This document shows positions 44,037-55,526 of a DNA stretch of 64,000 nt, one piece after another. The notes below the pieces were generated by a model, which saw nothing but the letters and a program-made list of their open reading frames with translations, was not told the origin of the DNA and made no database searches. Source of the stretch: Christiangramia sabulilitoris (GTDB taxonomy: Bacteria > Bacteroidota > Bacteroidia > Flavobacteriales > Flavobacteriaceae); contig NZ_VHSF01000003.1 in the NCBI RefSeq assembly GCF_007050985.1, positions 712,183-776,182 of the forward strand, given 5' to 3'. The translations under genes were made by a program, and so were the position numbers. Every line of letters begins with the position of its first letter. Position 1 is the first letter of the stretch.

Positions 44037-45806
44037 TTATTCAACTTTATTAGCCCTTATCCGGTAGATCAGGTTTTTACCTCCTCCGGTAACGTATATA
44101 TCTCCAGACGGTCCTACTGCAACGCCGTCAAAATAATTGGTTGGAGGCAAGCCGTCTATGCCTGGTTGGCTAAATTCAAAACCTTCAGCCACCGTAGTTA
44201 CTTCCCCGCTTGATAAATTGATACGTGATAAACGGGATATCCCGGTTTCTACCACCAGCAGGCTTCCGTCAGTATACACAGCCAGGCCCTCAGGGCTTGA
44301 AAGTCCCGAAGCCACCACAGTGGCAGGTTGCGGAGTGGCACCATCAAATCCTATCTCCCACACCAGGCCGGTAGCCCAATCTGCCATCCATAAGGTTTCT
44401 CCATCTGTAGCCAGACCTCCCGGAGCAAAAACGTTTACACCATCCATGGGCAGGATTACAGAGTTATCACTTGCCCATACTACTCCTCCAAGACCCACAT
44501 CTGAGACTGCAATATCATTTTGAATCCTTACTGCATCGATAGGTGCTCCCATCGTATAATTTTCCAGGACACTATTGGTAGCCGGACTAAAAACCTGGAC
44601 CAATCCCGTAAACCAGGAGGATACAATAAGGTTTTCGCCATCATTGGAGAGATTTAAGGGCAGCGTAAGTGATGGCGGATTTTCCTCGGCTATCAGCAAA
44701 GCTTTATAGATATTAGTTTGCCTGCCACTGCTGCCATCAAATTCTCTTAGATTGAAAATATCTCCTTCAAATATTACATCCTGGTTATTTGGTCCTGCCA
44801 TTACAGACAGACCTGAGGGAGTTATAAATCCACCCGGACTTATTTTACGCGCCTCACCACTTGGGAGAACCTTGACAACCCATCCCTGATCTGAATTAGT
44901 TACATATAAGCTTCCATCCTCATCGAAGACCATATTATCCAAACCTGCTTCGAGGGTTGTAAAAAGATTCTTTTCACCGGTTATATGGTTTATTTTGAAA
45001 AATTCGCCGGTTTGGTCCAGTACATATAGTAAACCATCGGGACCAAATTTCGCAGCGGCAGGATTAAAAAATCCACCCGCTATCACCTCTACAGTACCAT
45101 CTGTGAAAGGACTTGTAGAAACAGGATCTCCGGGGTTACCAACATCCACACTAACTACCAGACCAGCGGCAAATAGAGGCCCGTACAATCGACCATCGAT
45201 CCCAAAATCAAAAGAATTCAGGAAACCCAGTGGAAAAGGAGTTCCGGGGGTGGCAAGAATAATTGGCCGTGGTGGTTCTATAAGTTCAGGATCCAGCTCA
45301 TACAAACCATCACCTAAAAAATCCAGCGCGACAAACAGTCGGCCATCAGGAGAAAAAGTGATTGGATTCACACCCGGAGCGACAAATTGTTTTTTAAAAT
45401 CACCATCCGGAGTAAGACGGCCTACTTCGCCATAGGTAAGGTCTGTCCAGTATAGAGATCCATCAGGGCCAAATACAAGGTCATCGGGACCTTTCACCCC
45501 TGTTTCCAGACCATAGGTCTTGATAATTTTTCCGCTGTTTTTATCCAACACATTTATTTCACCACCTATAACACTGGCAACATATAAATTCCCGTTAGGT
45601 CCAATATCTATCCCATTAGAACTTTTTAATGGTGCGCCTTTAACCAATACTTTAACTATAGATTTAAAAGATTTGGCATCTGCTACCTCCAACTTACCGT
45701 CCCCCTCTACAACCATTTCCTTACTACAAGAAGAAAGCAGACTAAATACTGCCACAAGAAAAAGGCTCAGAAATATTTCCCTCGAAACCTGAATAATTGT
45801 TTTCAT
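44037..45806 (-). CDS. NHL/SMP-30-type beta-propeller lipoprotein
   Basis: A 589-residue lipoprotein: signal segment followed by LLSSC with the lipobox cysteine at about residue 27. The rest is a series of propeller blades with the repeated phrase (I/V)GPNGNLYV or FGPDGSLYW, for example at about residues 68-75, 108-115, 145-152, 255-262, 300-306 and 575-580. This pattern fits NHL/SMP-30/gluconolactonase-like repeats (six or more blades). Such proteins may be surface binding proteins or lactonases; no catalytic site is identified. It is on the minus strand, and a bidirectional terminator follows. Confidence 0.83.
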   Translation of the reverse strand: MKTIIQVSREIFLSLFLVAVFSLLSSCSKEMVVEGDGKLEVADAKSFKSIVKVLVKGAPLKSSNGIDIGPNGNLYVASVIGGEINVLDKNSGKIIKTYGLETGVKGPDDLVFGPDGSLYWTDLTYGEVGRLTPDGDFKKQFVAPGVNPITFSPDGRLFVALDFLGDGLYELDPELIEPPRPIILATPGTPFPLGFLNSFDFGIDGRLYGPLFAAGLVVSVDVGNPGDPVSTSPFTDGTVEVIAGGFFNPAAAKFGPDGLLYVLDQTGEFFKINHITGEKNLFTTLEAGLDNMVFDEDGSLYVTNSDQGWVVKVLPSGEARKISPGGFITPSGLSVMAGPNNQDVIFEGDIFNLREFDGSSGRQTNIYKALLIAEENPPSLTLPLNLSNDGENLIVSSWFTGLVQVFSPATNSVLENYTMGAPIDAVRIQNDIAVSDVGLGGVVWASDNSVILPMDGVNVFAPGGLATDGETLWMADWATGLVWEIGFDGATPQPATVVASGLSSPEGLAVYTDGSLLVVETGISRLSRINLSSGEVTTVAEGFEFSQPGIDGLPPTNYFDGVAVGPSGDIYVTGGGKNLIYRIRANKVE

Positions 45807-45955
45807 AATATTAAATTTTATGATTATTTGAAATCGCGAACAATTAATTGGAGCTATTAATTAACAGGGGGAGAGGGGGATATCGCAGGTGTATTCGGGA
45901 GGAAGGTAAAAAAGGATATCAAATTTAACTATAAAATACTGTTTTTCAACTATTT

Positions 45956-46504
45956 ATGGGAAATAAGTCAAATAATTCTTTGTTTTTAGGTGACAGCCTT
46001 ACAGAATTCGGGAACTGGGAAGATTTGCTTCCGGCTGCAGTAATTTATAATCAGGGTATTAGCGGAGACTTAAGCAGTGATGTTCTTGATCGACTGGACA
46101 TGGCTATTAACCTGGAACCGGCGAAGATCTTTTTAATGATCGGGGTAAATGACCTGGCTCAGGAAATACCTGTTGGAAATATTCGAAACAACATAATATC
46201 TATAGGGGTTAAACTGAAGGGCGCTCTACCCTCTTCCCGGCTTTATTTACAAAGTATCCTGCCCATAAATCCTGGCCTTCGAGTTTTTCAGGATGGGTTC
46301 GATTATTCGGAAAACATTCGTCTTCTAAATTCTCTGTTGAAAACGGAGTGTAAGGACCCTTTTTATGAATTTATAGATCTCCATCCAGAATTCGCTAACG
46401 AAGCAGGGCATCTTAAGGGTGTGTATACGACAGATGGCCTTCACCTGAATAATGCGGGATACCAGCGTTGGGCAGAAATACTAAAGAGAACAGGGAATTT
46501 TTAA
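45956..46504 (+). CDS. SGNH/GDSL hydrolase
   Basis: A 182-residue esterase/lipase of the SGNH family. Block I is LFLGDSLTEFG (Ser near residue 13), block II GISGDLSSDV (Gly), block III IGVNDLAQE (Asn near 63), and block V TDGLHLNNAGYQRWA with the Asp/His pair near 162-165. No signal peptide is seen, so probably cytoplasmic, similar to small acetylhydrolase-like members. It stands alone after a 150-base gap; the right side opens into a 325-base gap. Confidence 0.88.
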   Translation: MGNKSNNSLFLGDSLTEFGNWEDLLPAAVIYNQGISGDLSSDVLDRLDMAINLEPAKIFLMIGVNDLAQEIPVGNIRNNIISIGVKLKGALPSSRLYLQSILPINPGLRVFQDGFDYSENIRLLNSLLKTECKDPFYEFIDLHPEFANEAGHLKGVYTTDGLHLNNAGYQRWAEILKRTGNF

Positions 46505-46829
46505 AATCTGAGGATTCACCTTAATGATCCGGTCTATTATTTTCCAAAGAACAGGCAAATCCTATGCAGATAAAACCGGTCTCAACGCAAAGAAAACAAA
46601 ACCTAGTAAATAAGTTGAAAAACGGGAGCTCTGTTCTGTAAGGTTAACCAGGCTGGACGCCACTATTTCCGATTTCCGGACACTAAAACACAAGGAGGTG
46701 GTCATCACCTAGAAATTCCTCAACTAAATAATTTATACCAGAACGATACCAGTTTTATTAAATATCCTGTTGAATTAATTAAATTAACTACCCGGTAGAT
46801 CTTTACCACCAAAAATAAAACTCAATAAA
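46505..46829. other. Intergenic region with no recognised feature
   Basis: 325 bases between the SGNH hydrolase and the SnoaL-like lipoprotein. I see only short chance palindromes such as AGGTG-gtcat-CACCT near 46694-46708; there is no supported gene or promoter. Confidence 0.6.
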
Positions 46830-47312
46830 ATGAAAAATGTACATAGCTCTATTTTCAAAATACCTGTGATTATATTTATGGCGCTAATCCTTATTCAATG
46901 CAAGGACTCCACTTCTGAGCAAGAAAAAATGGAAGAGTTCGCACAAAACTATACTGCTGCCTGGAATAGTAAAGATCCGCAGAAAATGGCCTCCTTTTAT
47001 GCCGAAGATGGGGTTCTTATTGTAAATGGCGGTACCCCGGCGATAGGAAGGCAACAACTGGCAAAGACCGCAGAGTCCTATATGACCGCATTTCCAGATA
47101 TGGAACTTGTTATGGATAGCCTGGTGATTGATTCTGATACCTATAGATATTACTGGACCTTCAAAGGCACGAATACCGGACCGGGCGGTAACGGAAACAG
47201 AGTGAATTTTAGTGGATTCGAGGAATGGAACCTCAACGAAGATGGCCTTGTACAAAGATCTATCGGCACCTACGACCTGGATGATTATCTGAGACAGGTG
47301 CGGGGAGAATGA
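46830..47312 (+). CDS. SnoaL/NTF2-like (DUF4440-type) lipoprotein
   Basis: A 160-residue protein with an N-terminal lipobox (LILIQC, cysteine near residue 25), then an NTF2-like domain. The segment YTAAWNSKDPQKMASFYAED followed by GVLIVNGGTPAIGR at about residues 40-75 is typical of SnoaL/DUF4440 proteins, with the conserved WNSKD...YAEDG. The domain makes a cone-shaped pocket used by hydrolases, isomerases or binding proteins; the ligand here is unknown. Confidence 0.82.
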   Translation: MKNVHSSIFKIPVIIFMALILIQCKDSTSEQEKMEEFAQNYTAAWNSKDPQKMASFYAEDGVLIVNGGTPAIGRQQLAKTAESYMTAFPDMELVMDSLVIDSDTYRYYWTFKGTNTGPGGNGNRVNFSGFEEWNLNEDGLVQRSIGTYDLDDYLRQVRGE

Positions 47313-47413
47313 TTACCGCAACAGATAATCCGGTTTAGATAATTTAATTAAATTCGCTGGTACGAAGGCCCTGCCTTATATTTTGATGGCGCAATCCAAA
47401 ACCTTAAACCTCC

Positions 47414-47662
47414 ATGAAAAAGACCTATATCACCCTGTTTCTTATACTCTTCGTAATCTTTGAAGGCTTCAGCCGGGAGGTCATAGACTCTGAAACAAAG
47501 ACCAGTGTTATCAGGAATGGAATAGGCCTGGGTAGTGTGATTGCCGCGGTTACTTCCTGGGAACGCAACAAATCTGTTCTCCTGGCTATTATCCACGGTT
47601 TCTTTAGCTGGTTATATGTGCTGTATTTTTTGTTTACCAGGAAAGAAAGTGAAAGAAAATAA
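47414..47662 (+). CDS. Small membrane protein
   Basis: An 82-residue protein with an N-terminal signal-like hydrophobic stretch (MKKTYITLFLILFVIFEGFS), a central segment (NGIGLGSVIAAVTSWERNKS) and a C-terminal transmembrane helix (ILAIIHGFFSWLYVLYFLFT-like, about 55-75). It is of the small YqaE-like size class, but I do not recognise the family. Preceded and followed by small genes on the same strand. Confidence 0.55.
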   Translation: MKKTYITLFLILFVIFEGFSREVIDSETKTSVIRNGIGLGSVIAAVTSWERNKSVLLAIIHGFFSWLYVLYFLFTRKESERK

Positions 47663-47773
47663 CCTCCTCGTTTAAGGTATTTAGTTGCCTTAAAACAAAG
47701 CTTTTACAACTCTTAAATAATGCTAATCTACCGGAATAAACCGGTGGATTGGGCTATATTTATAAAAAAAGAG

Positions 47774-47956
47774 ATGTTTGGATTATTTAAGAAAAAATCA
47801 GAAGTAGAAAAACTACAATTAAAATACAAGAAACTGTTGGAGGAAGCACACAGATTATCTACTTCCAACCGCAGCGCAAGTGATCAAAAAATGTTTGAAG
47901 CCAACGAGCTTTTAAAGGAAATAGACCAGTTAAAAGCATCTAAGGAAAACTCCTGA
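47774..47956 (+). CDS. Lacal_2735 family protein
   Basis: A 60-residue protein: MFGLFKKKSEVEKLQLKYKK followed by LLEEAHRLSTSNRSASDQKM. This matches the small Lacal_2735 family of flavobacteria, predicted to be a two-helix protein of unknown function. The frame is open 18 codons further upstream, but those codons have no family support, so the ATG at 47774 is preferred. Confidence 0.8.
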   Translation: MFGLFKKKSEVEKLQLKYKKLLEEAHRLSTSNRSASDQKMFEANELLKEIDQLKASKENS

Positions 47957-48061
47957 TCCAGTTAAGGAATAGGTGAAATCTTGTGACTTTGATCTCTCCA
48001 TAATTTCATTTGAAGAATCTGCAATGTGTAAAAACATAAGTTTCCCAAACTTTTGGTTTAC

Positions 48062-48069
48062 TACCTTTG
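48062..48069 (+). promoter_or_regulatory. -7 box (TACCTTTG) for the CBU_0592-like gene
   Basis: TACCTTTG fits TAnnTTTG, 23 bases before the ATG at 48093. A TTTTGG lies only about 6 bases upstream, so the -33 element is not at normal spacing. Confidence 0.45.
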
Positions 48070-48092
48070 TTTTTAATTTCAGCAGATAACAT

Positions 48093-48332
48093 ATGACTAA
48101 TACAGACTGGATAGGATCATTAGGAGTGTTCCTTATCCTGCTCGCTTATATCCTAAGCGTTTTTGGCAAATTAAATCAAAACCACCTCGCTTTTATCCTG
48201 CTAAACCTGTTAGGAGCTTCCCTGGCTTGCGTTGCCTCCATACTTATGGATTATTTACCCTTTATTATCCTGGAAGGAGTGTGGTCTTTAGTGTCCCTCG
48301 TATCCCTTATAAAATATAAAAAGCCTGCATAA
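48093..48332 (+). CDS. CBU_0592-like small membrane protein
   Basis: A 79-residue protein with three hydrophobic segments (WIGSLGVFLILLAYILSVFG, AFILLNLLGASLACVASILM, PFIILEGVWSLVSLVSLI). This is the pattern of the CBU_0592 family of small membrane proteins, function unknown. It has its own -7 box and is followed by an MFS gene after about 100 bases. Confidence 0.72.
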   Translation: MTNTDWIGSLGVFLILLAYILSVFGKLNQNHLAFILLNLLGASLACVASILMDYLPFIILEGVWSLVSLVSLIKYKKPA

Positions 48333-48436
48333 TGTTTTAAATTTATCATGCTGCGGTCCAGGTTAGCATCCTTTACCGTGATTATCACACTTTCTCTAAA
48401 TTTAACTAACTTCCCCGCCGCAGAAAAAGCGGAAGA

Positions 48437-49663
48437 ATGCAGGATCAAATAAAACTCGGGCTACGGGAAAACTGGTTACAGTTCACAATTCTGGTAATTG
48501 TGAATGCCTTCGTAGGAGGAATGGTTGGTCTTGAAAGAACCATCTTTCCTGAATTCGCCGAAACTGAATTCGAAATAGGATCCAATACTGCCATTCTTTC
48601 TTTCATAGTTGCCTTTGGGATCACCAAGGCGATAACCAATTACTTTACCGGAAAACTGGCCAATCGCATTGGCAGGAAAAAATTGCTGGTCATCGGTTGG
48701 TTATTTGCACTGCCCATTCCTTTTATATTAATCCACGCATCCTCATGGAACTGGGTGGTTTTCGCAAATATTTTATTAGGAATCAACCAGGGACTTACCT
48801 GGAGCAGTACCGTAGTGATGAAAATTGATCTGGTTGGAGAAAAGAATCGGGGTACCGCGATGGGCATCAATGAATTTTCAGGCTATTTTGCGGTGGGATT
48901 GGTGGCGCTACTCTCAGGTTATATCGCTCAGGAATACGGAATAACCCCCTATCCTTTCTATTTAGGAATCGGAATCTCGATAGCAGGTCTATTCCTGTCT
49001 GTACTTTTTGTGAAAGACACCCGTATATTTATAAATAAAGAACAGCAAACCAACAAAACCCAGGCATTGGAGAATGTGTTTATGGAAACCACTTTCAGGG
49101 ATAAAACCCTGAGCTCTGTTACCCAGGCGGGACTGGTGAACAACCTAAACGATGGCATGATCTGGGGTCTTCTGCCTATATTGTTGCTTTCCTTTAATTA
49201 TGACTCTAAAGAAATAGGTCTAATCGCTGCTATCTATCCTGCGGTCTGGGGAATAGGCCAGTTGTTTACCGGGAGAATGGCCGATTTCTATTCAAAGAAG
49301 AAAATGCTCTTCACCGGCATGTTCCTCCAGGGACTCGCCATATTATTTATCCCGTATTTTACTGATTTTTACCTTTTAGTTGGCATTGCCGTAATTTTAG
49401 GCCTGGGAACAGCCCTGGTATATCCCACTTTTTTATCTGCCATTGCAGAGGCTACCCGCCCCCAGCAGCGTGCTGAAAGTATAGGGGTTTTCAGGTTGTG
49501 GCGTGATCTGGGATATGCCCTGGGAGCCATACTTTCCGGGATCATTGCAGATGTTTTTGGAATTGAATATGCTGTTCTGGCCATTGGGGTTATCACGATT
49601 CTATCTTCCTTGATCATAAAATTCAGGATGCCTGCAGAAAACCTAAATTCCAGAATAGGATAA
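48437..49663 (+). CDS. Major facilitator superfamily transporter
   Basis: A 408-residue MFS transporter with 12 predicted transmembrane helices. The loop 2-3 signature NRIGRKKLLVIGWLF is near residues 74-88, and the equivalent ADFYSKKKMLFTGMFLQG is near residues 282-299. Helix 5 carries GINEFSGYFAVGLVALLSGY. The central cytoplasmic loop (about 195-225) is basic. Substrate unknown; the closest general type is drug or sugar-phosphate efflux. It is followed after 14 bases by a GTG-started small membrane gene. Confidence 0.9.
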   Translation: MQDQIKLGLRENWLQFTILVIVNAFVGGMVGLERTIFPEFAETEFEIGSNTAILSFIVAFGITKAITNYFTGKLANRIGRKKLLVIGWLFALPIPFILIHASSWNWVVFANILLGINQGLTWSSTVVMKIDLVGEKNRGTAMGINEFSGYFAVGLVALLSGYIAQEYGITPYPFYLGIGISIAGLFLSVLFVKDTRIFINKEQQTNKTQALENVFMETTFRDKTLSSVTQAGLVNNLNDGMIWGLLPILLLSFNYDSKEIGLIAAIYPAVWGIGQLFTGRMADFYSKKKMLFTGMFLQGLAILFIPYFTDFYLLVGIAVILGLGTALVYPTFLSAIAEATRPQQRAESIGVFRLWRDLGYALGAILSGIIADVFGIEYAVLAIGVITILSSLIIKFRMPAENLNSRIG

Positions 49664-49677
49664 CTCAAAATGAAAAC

Positions 49678-50241
49678 GTGGAAAAAATAAAGCTTCGAAA
49701 TATACTTTCTATATACCTGAAATTTTTCTTCCTGGTGGGCTCAGTCTATATTCTCTGGACAATTCCCCGAAACCTTAATACAGAAAGGGAGATCACTTTG
49801 ACTGACTCTTTAACTAGTTTTTTAATATTCGGCCTGGGAATGTCCCTTATTCTGGTTACATACCATCTCTATAGTTTAAAGGATCTTGCCAGAATTAATG
49901 CTATTGAATTAAAAGAGCCGGGACCTCATCAGCAACGTCATGTTTGCAGCAGCATGGCTCCATCTATTCTCCACGAAAGACTAAAGCAAATGCCTGATTT
50001 CGCAAAGGCAGCGCATCATTCAGAAATTAATAAGATCAATTTTAAGACCGGTTTTAACGGTAAATCCTGGGGTGACCAAATAGAAATTAATTATCAAAAA
50101 AAGCAAGATCATTATATCTACCACATTTCCAGCAAACCCAGGTTTTTCTTTACGATGATTGATTTTGGCCAGAACCTGGATAATGTAATTAAGATTGAAA
50201 AAATCCTGAACCCCATAAAACCCGGGGCAATTTCAAATTAA
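49678..50241 (+). CDS. Membrane-anchored protein of unknown function
   Basis: A 187-residue protein starting with GTG. Two transmembrane helices at about residues 12-28 and 45-62 are followed by a soluble domain of about 120 residues with a histidine/cysteine patch (GPHQQRHVCSSMAPS) and a beta-rich end (DHYIYHISSKPRFFFTMIDF). I do not recognise a family. It starts 14 bases after the MFS stop and is followed by a secreted protein after 10 bases, so the three probably form an operon. Confidence 0.6.
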   Translation: MEKIKLRNILSIYLKFFFLVGSVYILWTIPRNLNTEREITLTDSLTSFLIFGLGMSLILVTYHLYSLKDLARINAIELKEPGPHQQRHVCSSMAPSILHERLKQMPDFAKAAHHSEINKINFKTGFNGKSWGDQIEINYQKKQDHYIYHISSKPRFFFTMIDFGQNLDNVIKIEKILNPIKPGAISN

Positions 50242-50251
50242 AATTTACTCA

Positions 50252-50917
50252 ATGAAGACAAATCGAACCGGAACAGTGATATTATTTCTAATAATGGCAA
50301 TGATATTTTCTTTTAGTGCCCGGGCACAATACGGTAATCCCTATCACGAAGCCAGGTTAGAACTAAGAAACGGAGAAATTCTCACCGGGGAAGCAAAGAT
50401 ACAGTCTGATGGTAAAGTAAAATTTAAGGATGAAGATAGAAAACAAGCCTTTAATTATCGCAACCTGAAAAATCTTCAGGTTTATCACGAAAAGGATACG
50501 ATAAATTTTACCTACAAGATCATTGCCGGAAAAGAACCAAGATTGTTAAGGATTATAAAGGAGTATGATCAAAGGATTAATTTATATGCGATCTACATCA
50601 GGAATAATCAATATTACCATATTGGTGAGTCTACGCCGGTTAATCCTAATATGATGATGGTTAATTCTAACGGGGTTATGACTTTTGGAGGCGGATCACT
50701 CAATGCAAATGAGTATTATGTAAATAAAGGTTCCGGGCATGAAGTGATAAAACTGGGATATGATATTCCCATCAAAAAGGGGAAATTCCGGAGAGTGGTG
50801 AATGAGTTTTTTCAGGATTGTCCTGAAATAATCGAACAATTGGAGGATAGTGACTATAAATACCGGGACATCCCCGATCTGGTTGAATATTATAAGGATA
50901 ATTGTGCCTCCTTATAA
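50252..50917 (+). CDS. Secreted hypothetical protein
   Basis: A 221-residue protein with a signal peptide (about residues 1-25, SARAQ). The mature part begins with a small beta domain (ARLELRNGEILTGEAKIQSD), then a mixed segment with a methionine/glycine-rich patch (NPNMMMVNSNGVMTFGGGSL). The C-terminal tail has paired acidic residues and a cysteine (KDNCASL). It resembles small secreted proteins common in Bacteroidota, but the family is not identified. It is last in the MFS unit and is followed by a strong bidirectional terminator. Confidence 0.6.
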   Translation: MKTNRTGTVILFLIMAMIFSFSARAQYGNPYHEARLELRNGEILTGEAKIQSDGKVKFKDEDRKQAFNYRNLKNLQVYHEKDTINFTYKIIAGKEPRLLRIIKEYDQRINLYAIYIRNNQYYHIGESTPVNPNMMMVNSNGVMTFGGGSLNANEYYVNKGSGHEVIKLGYDIPIKKGKFRRVVNEFFQDCPEIIEQLEDSDYKYRDIPDLVEYYKDNCASL

Positions 50918-50937
50918 TTTATCATCCTCAAGTATAT

Positions 50938-50973
50938 AAAAAAGGTGATCCTAAATGGATCACCTTTTTAATT
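50938..50973. terminator. Bidirectional terminator between convergent genes
   Basis: AAAAAGGTGATCC and GGATCACCTTTTT form a perfect 13-bp stem with a 5-base loop, with T/A runs on both sides. It lies between the plus-strand secreted protein (stop 50917) and katG on the minus strand (stop 50994). Confidence 0.92.
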
Positions 50974-50993
50974 ATATAGGTTATGCGATGTGG

Positions 50994-53566
<2,573 letters not shown>

Positions 53567-54328
53567 ATGAGTATCAGTTTTAAAGAAGAAAAAAAACTAG
53601 CTTCGCCTATCCGGTATTCCGGCAATTACAAGGAAAAAAATCTTCAGAAATTGCTTAATGACTATAAGCTGGAACAAATTATTGATTCTGAAAGTTCAGA
53701 TTTTGAGAATATTATTAGCATTCAAAGTTGGGTCCACGGCAGATGGGAGCATGCGAAAAACAGTCCTGCCAGGAAGAAAGATGCTTTATATATTCTTGAA
53801 CAGGCTGAGAAAGGTAAAAGATTTAGTTGTGCAGAATATAGTATAGTAGAAAAAGCCTGCCTGCAGGCCCTGGGATTTATGGTGAGGGAAATTCACCTCA
53901 AACCCTCAGATCCTGAACTTCTAAAAAGAAATGCTTCCCATCTTCTCAACGAGGTTTATCTGAAGGATCTCAAAAAATGGTTCTTTATAGATCCCTGTTT
54001 CGATATTATAATTAAAAAGGATGGTATTCCTCTACATGCAGTAGAATTACTGGACGCTATGATCAAGGGTGATGAACTGGAGGTTATAAATCCTACCGGA
54101 GAGATCACCTGTTCAGAATACCTTGAAAAGATCGGCCCGTTTCTGTGTTATTTCTCTACCAGTATGAATCAAAAAGCCTCCGGTACCCTGGAGCGGATCT
54201 ACAAAACAGAGGAAGAGCTGACTTATGTTCCTTTATGCGAATTAGCTCCCGGAAACTCTCCCCGAATTTTGGAAAAAAGAAACCGGGTAATAACCAGGGC
54301 GATCGAAGATCTTTATCCTGAACTTTAG
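53567..54328 (+). CDS. Transglutaminase-like superfamily protein
   Basis: A 253-residue protein with the transglutaminase/protease-like catalytic layout. Cysteine is in KRFSCAEYSIVEKACLQALG (about residue 87), histidine in NASHLLNEVY (about 126), and aspartate in FIDPCFDII (about 143). Cys-His-Asp in this order and spacing is the signature of the family. No signal peptide is visible, so probably cytoplasmic. The reaction is unknown: protease, amidase or peptide-linking enzymes share the fold. Confidence 0.78.
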   Translation: MSISFKEEKKLASPIRYSGNYKEKNLQKLLNDYKLEQIIDSESSDFENIISIQSWVHGRWEHAKNSPARKKDALYILEQAEKGKRFSCAEYSIVEKACLQALGFMVREIHLKPSDPELLKRNASHLLNEVYLKDLKKWFFIDPCFDIIIKKDGIPLHAVELLDAMIKGDELEVINPTGEITCSEYLEKIGPFLCYFSTSMNQKASGTLERIYKTEEELTYVPLCELAPGNSPRILEKRNRVITRAIEDLYPEL

Positions 54329-54447
54329 CTGGAGTTATTTTTCCATTTAGCTGATTCTTTCATAAACACCGGTAAAACCCCTATTTCAATCGCGGTCTTT
54401 AATAGATACTTTCATAGCGTATATTTTATTAACTTAAATCAAACGAT

Positions 54448-54735
54448 ATGAAATTTATGATGACATGGCGCATCCACGAGGATCAGCGCCAGGAAGCTCT
54501 TAAGGGTTTTTCTGAAATGACCAAAGAACAGGATGCAGCAGATTATGGTGATAAGATCAAATTAATTGGAAGGTGGCATGACCTTGCAGGTTTTACCGGA
54601 TTTGCCGTTTTTGAAACCGATGATCCCCATGCAATAGCTCATTGGGCGCTCAACTGGAACCAAATTCTGGATGCCCATGTGATCCCTGTATTCGATGATG
54701 ATGAGACCCGGCAGATAGGTAAAGAGAGAAACTAA
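54448..54735 (+). CDS. DUF3303-like protein
   Basis: A 95-residue small protein: KFMMTWRIHEDQRQEALKGF, then KLIGRWHDLAGFTGFAVFET and WALNWNQILDAHVIPVFDDD. This fits DUF3303, a dimeric alpha-beta barrel-like family. Function unknown. The gene stands alone upstream of the TetR regulator, separated by about 200 bases. Confidence 0.78.
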   Translation: MKFMMTWRIHEDQRQEALKGFSEMTKEQDAADYGDKIKLIGRWHDLAGFTGFAVFETDDPHAIAHWALNWNQILDAHVIPVFDDDETRQIGKERN

Positions 54736-54893
54736 AAGCAGGGAAAAGCAGCCTTCAATCTCTTATTAACAACACCCCCATTTGGTAATTTCTGATGTCT
54801 TAAATTTTAACTTCTTTTTTGCATTCTGGCAGCTAAAAAGCCGTGCGGAAAGGCCTCAGGGTTAAATCTATCACAAACCGGTTTATTAATAAT

Positions 54894-54909
54894 GAATGAA
54901 CGTTCATTC
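54894..54909. promoter_or_regulatory. TetR operator palindrome
   Basis: GAATGAACGTTCATTC is a perfect 16-bp palindrome. It lies five bases upstream of the -7 box TATTTTTG at 54914-54921, in the promoter spacer, where a bound repressor would block the polymerase. The first gene of the operon encodes a TetR-type repressor, so autoregulation is the simplest reading. Confidence 0.75.
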
Positions 54910-54913
54910 TTGA

Positions 54914-54921
54914 TATTTTTG
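54914..54921 (+). promoter_or_regulatory. -7 box (TATTTTTG) for the tetR-oxidoreductase operon
   Basis: TATTTTTG fits TAnnTTTG, 17 bases before the ATG at 54939. It is immediately downstream of the perfect palindrome at 54894-54909. Confidence 0.6.
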
Positions 54922-54938
54922 CGGCAGAATTATACTTA

Positions 54939-55517
54939 ATGAATAATGCCTCCAAATCTGAAATTAAAAGGAAAGCTCTAATCGATGCTACCGTGGAGTT
55001 GGTTAATAACAATGGTTTTCATGCCACACCAATGTCCAGGATCGCGAAGATGGCCGGAGTTTCAGCGGGCACCATTTACCTGTATTTTGAGAACAAACAG
55101 GACCTGGTGAATCAGGTTTATATTGAGGTAAAAGCAGCATTTACCAATTATGCTTTTAGAGGATATAAGGAAGGAATGTCTGTGGAAAAAGGATTTAAAA
55201 TTATCTGGAAAAATATAGCCGAATTCAAACTAAAGGAATTTGAAGAGGCTTATTTTCTCTCTCAGTGTGATAATACGCCCATCATAGATGAATCTGGGCG
55301 GCAGGAAGGCTTAAAGCACTTGCAGCCCTTACTTGATCTCTGGGAAAAAGGTAAGCAGGAAGGAATTATTAAAAATGTATCTCCGTTTTCCCTGTATGCC
55401 TTCAGCATTTACCCCGTGGCTTTTCTAATGAATATGCAGCAACGAGGTGCTTTCCAGCTTACGCCCCAGCATATAGAGGAGGCATACGAAATGGCCTGGG
55501 ACAGTATTAAAAAATAA
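54939..55517 (+). CDS. TetR/AcrR family transcriptional regulator
   Basis: A 192-residue TetR-family repressor. The N-terminal helix-turn-helix is complete: ALIDATVELVNNNGFHATPM, then SRIAKMAGVSAGTIYLYFEN at about residues 33-52. The C-terminal ligand domain (about 70-192) is diverged, as usual, and gives no clue to the inducer. It starts the unit with the zinc-independent oxidoreductase (nine-base gap). A perfect palindrome in its promoter is the probable operator. Confidence 0.92.
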   Translation: MNNASKSEIKRKALIDATVELVNNNGFHATPMSRIAKMAGVSAGTIYLYFENKQDLVNQVYIEVKAAFTNYAFRGYKEGMSVEKGFKIIWKNIAEFKLKEFEEAYFLSQCDNTPIIDESGRQEGLKHLQPLLDLWEKGKQEGIIKNVSPFSLYAFSIYPVAFLMNMQQRGAFQLTPQHIEEAYEMAWDSIKK

Positions 55518-55526
55518 TAACGATAT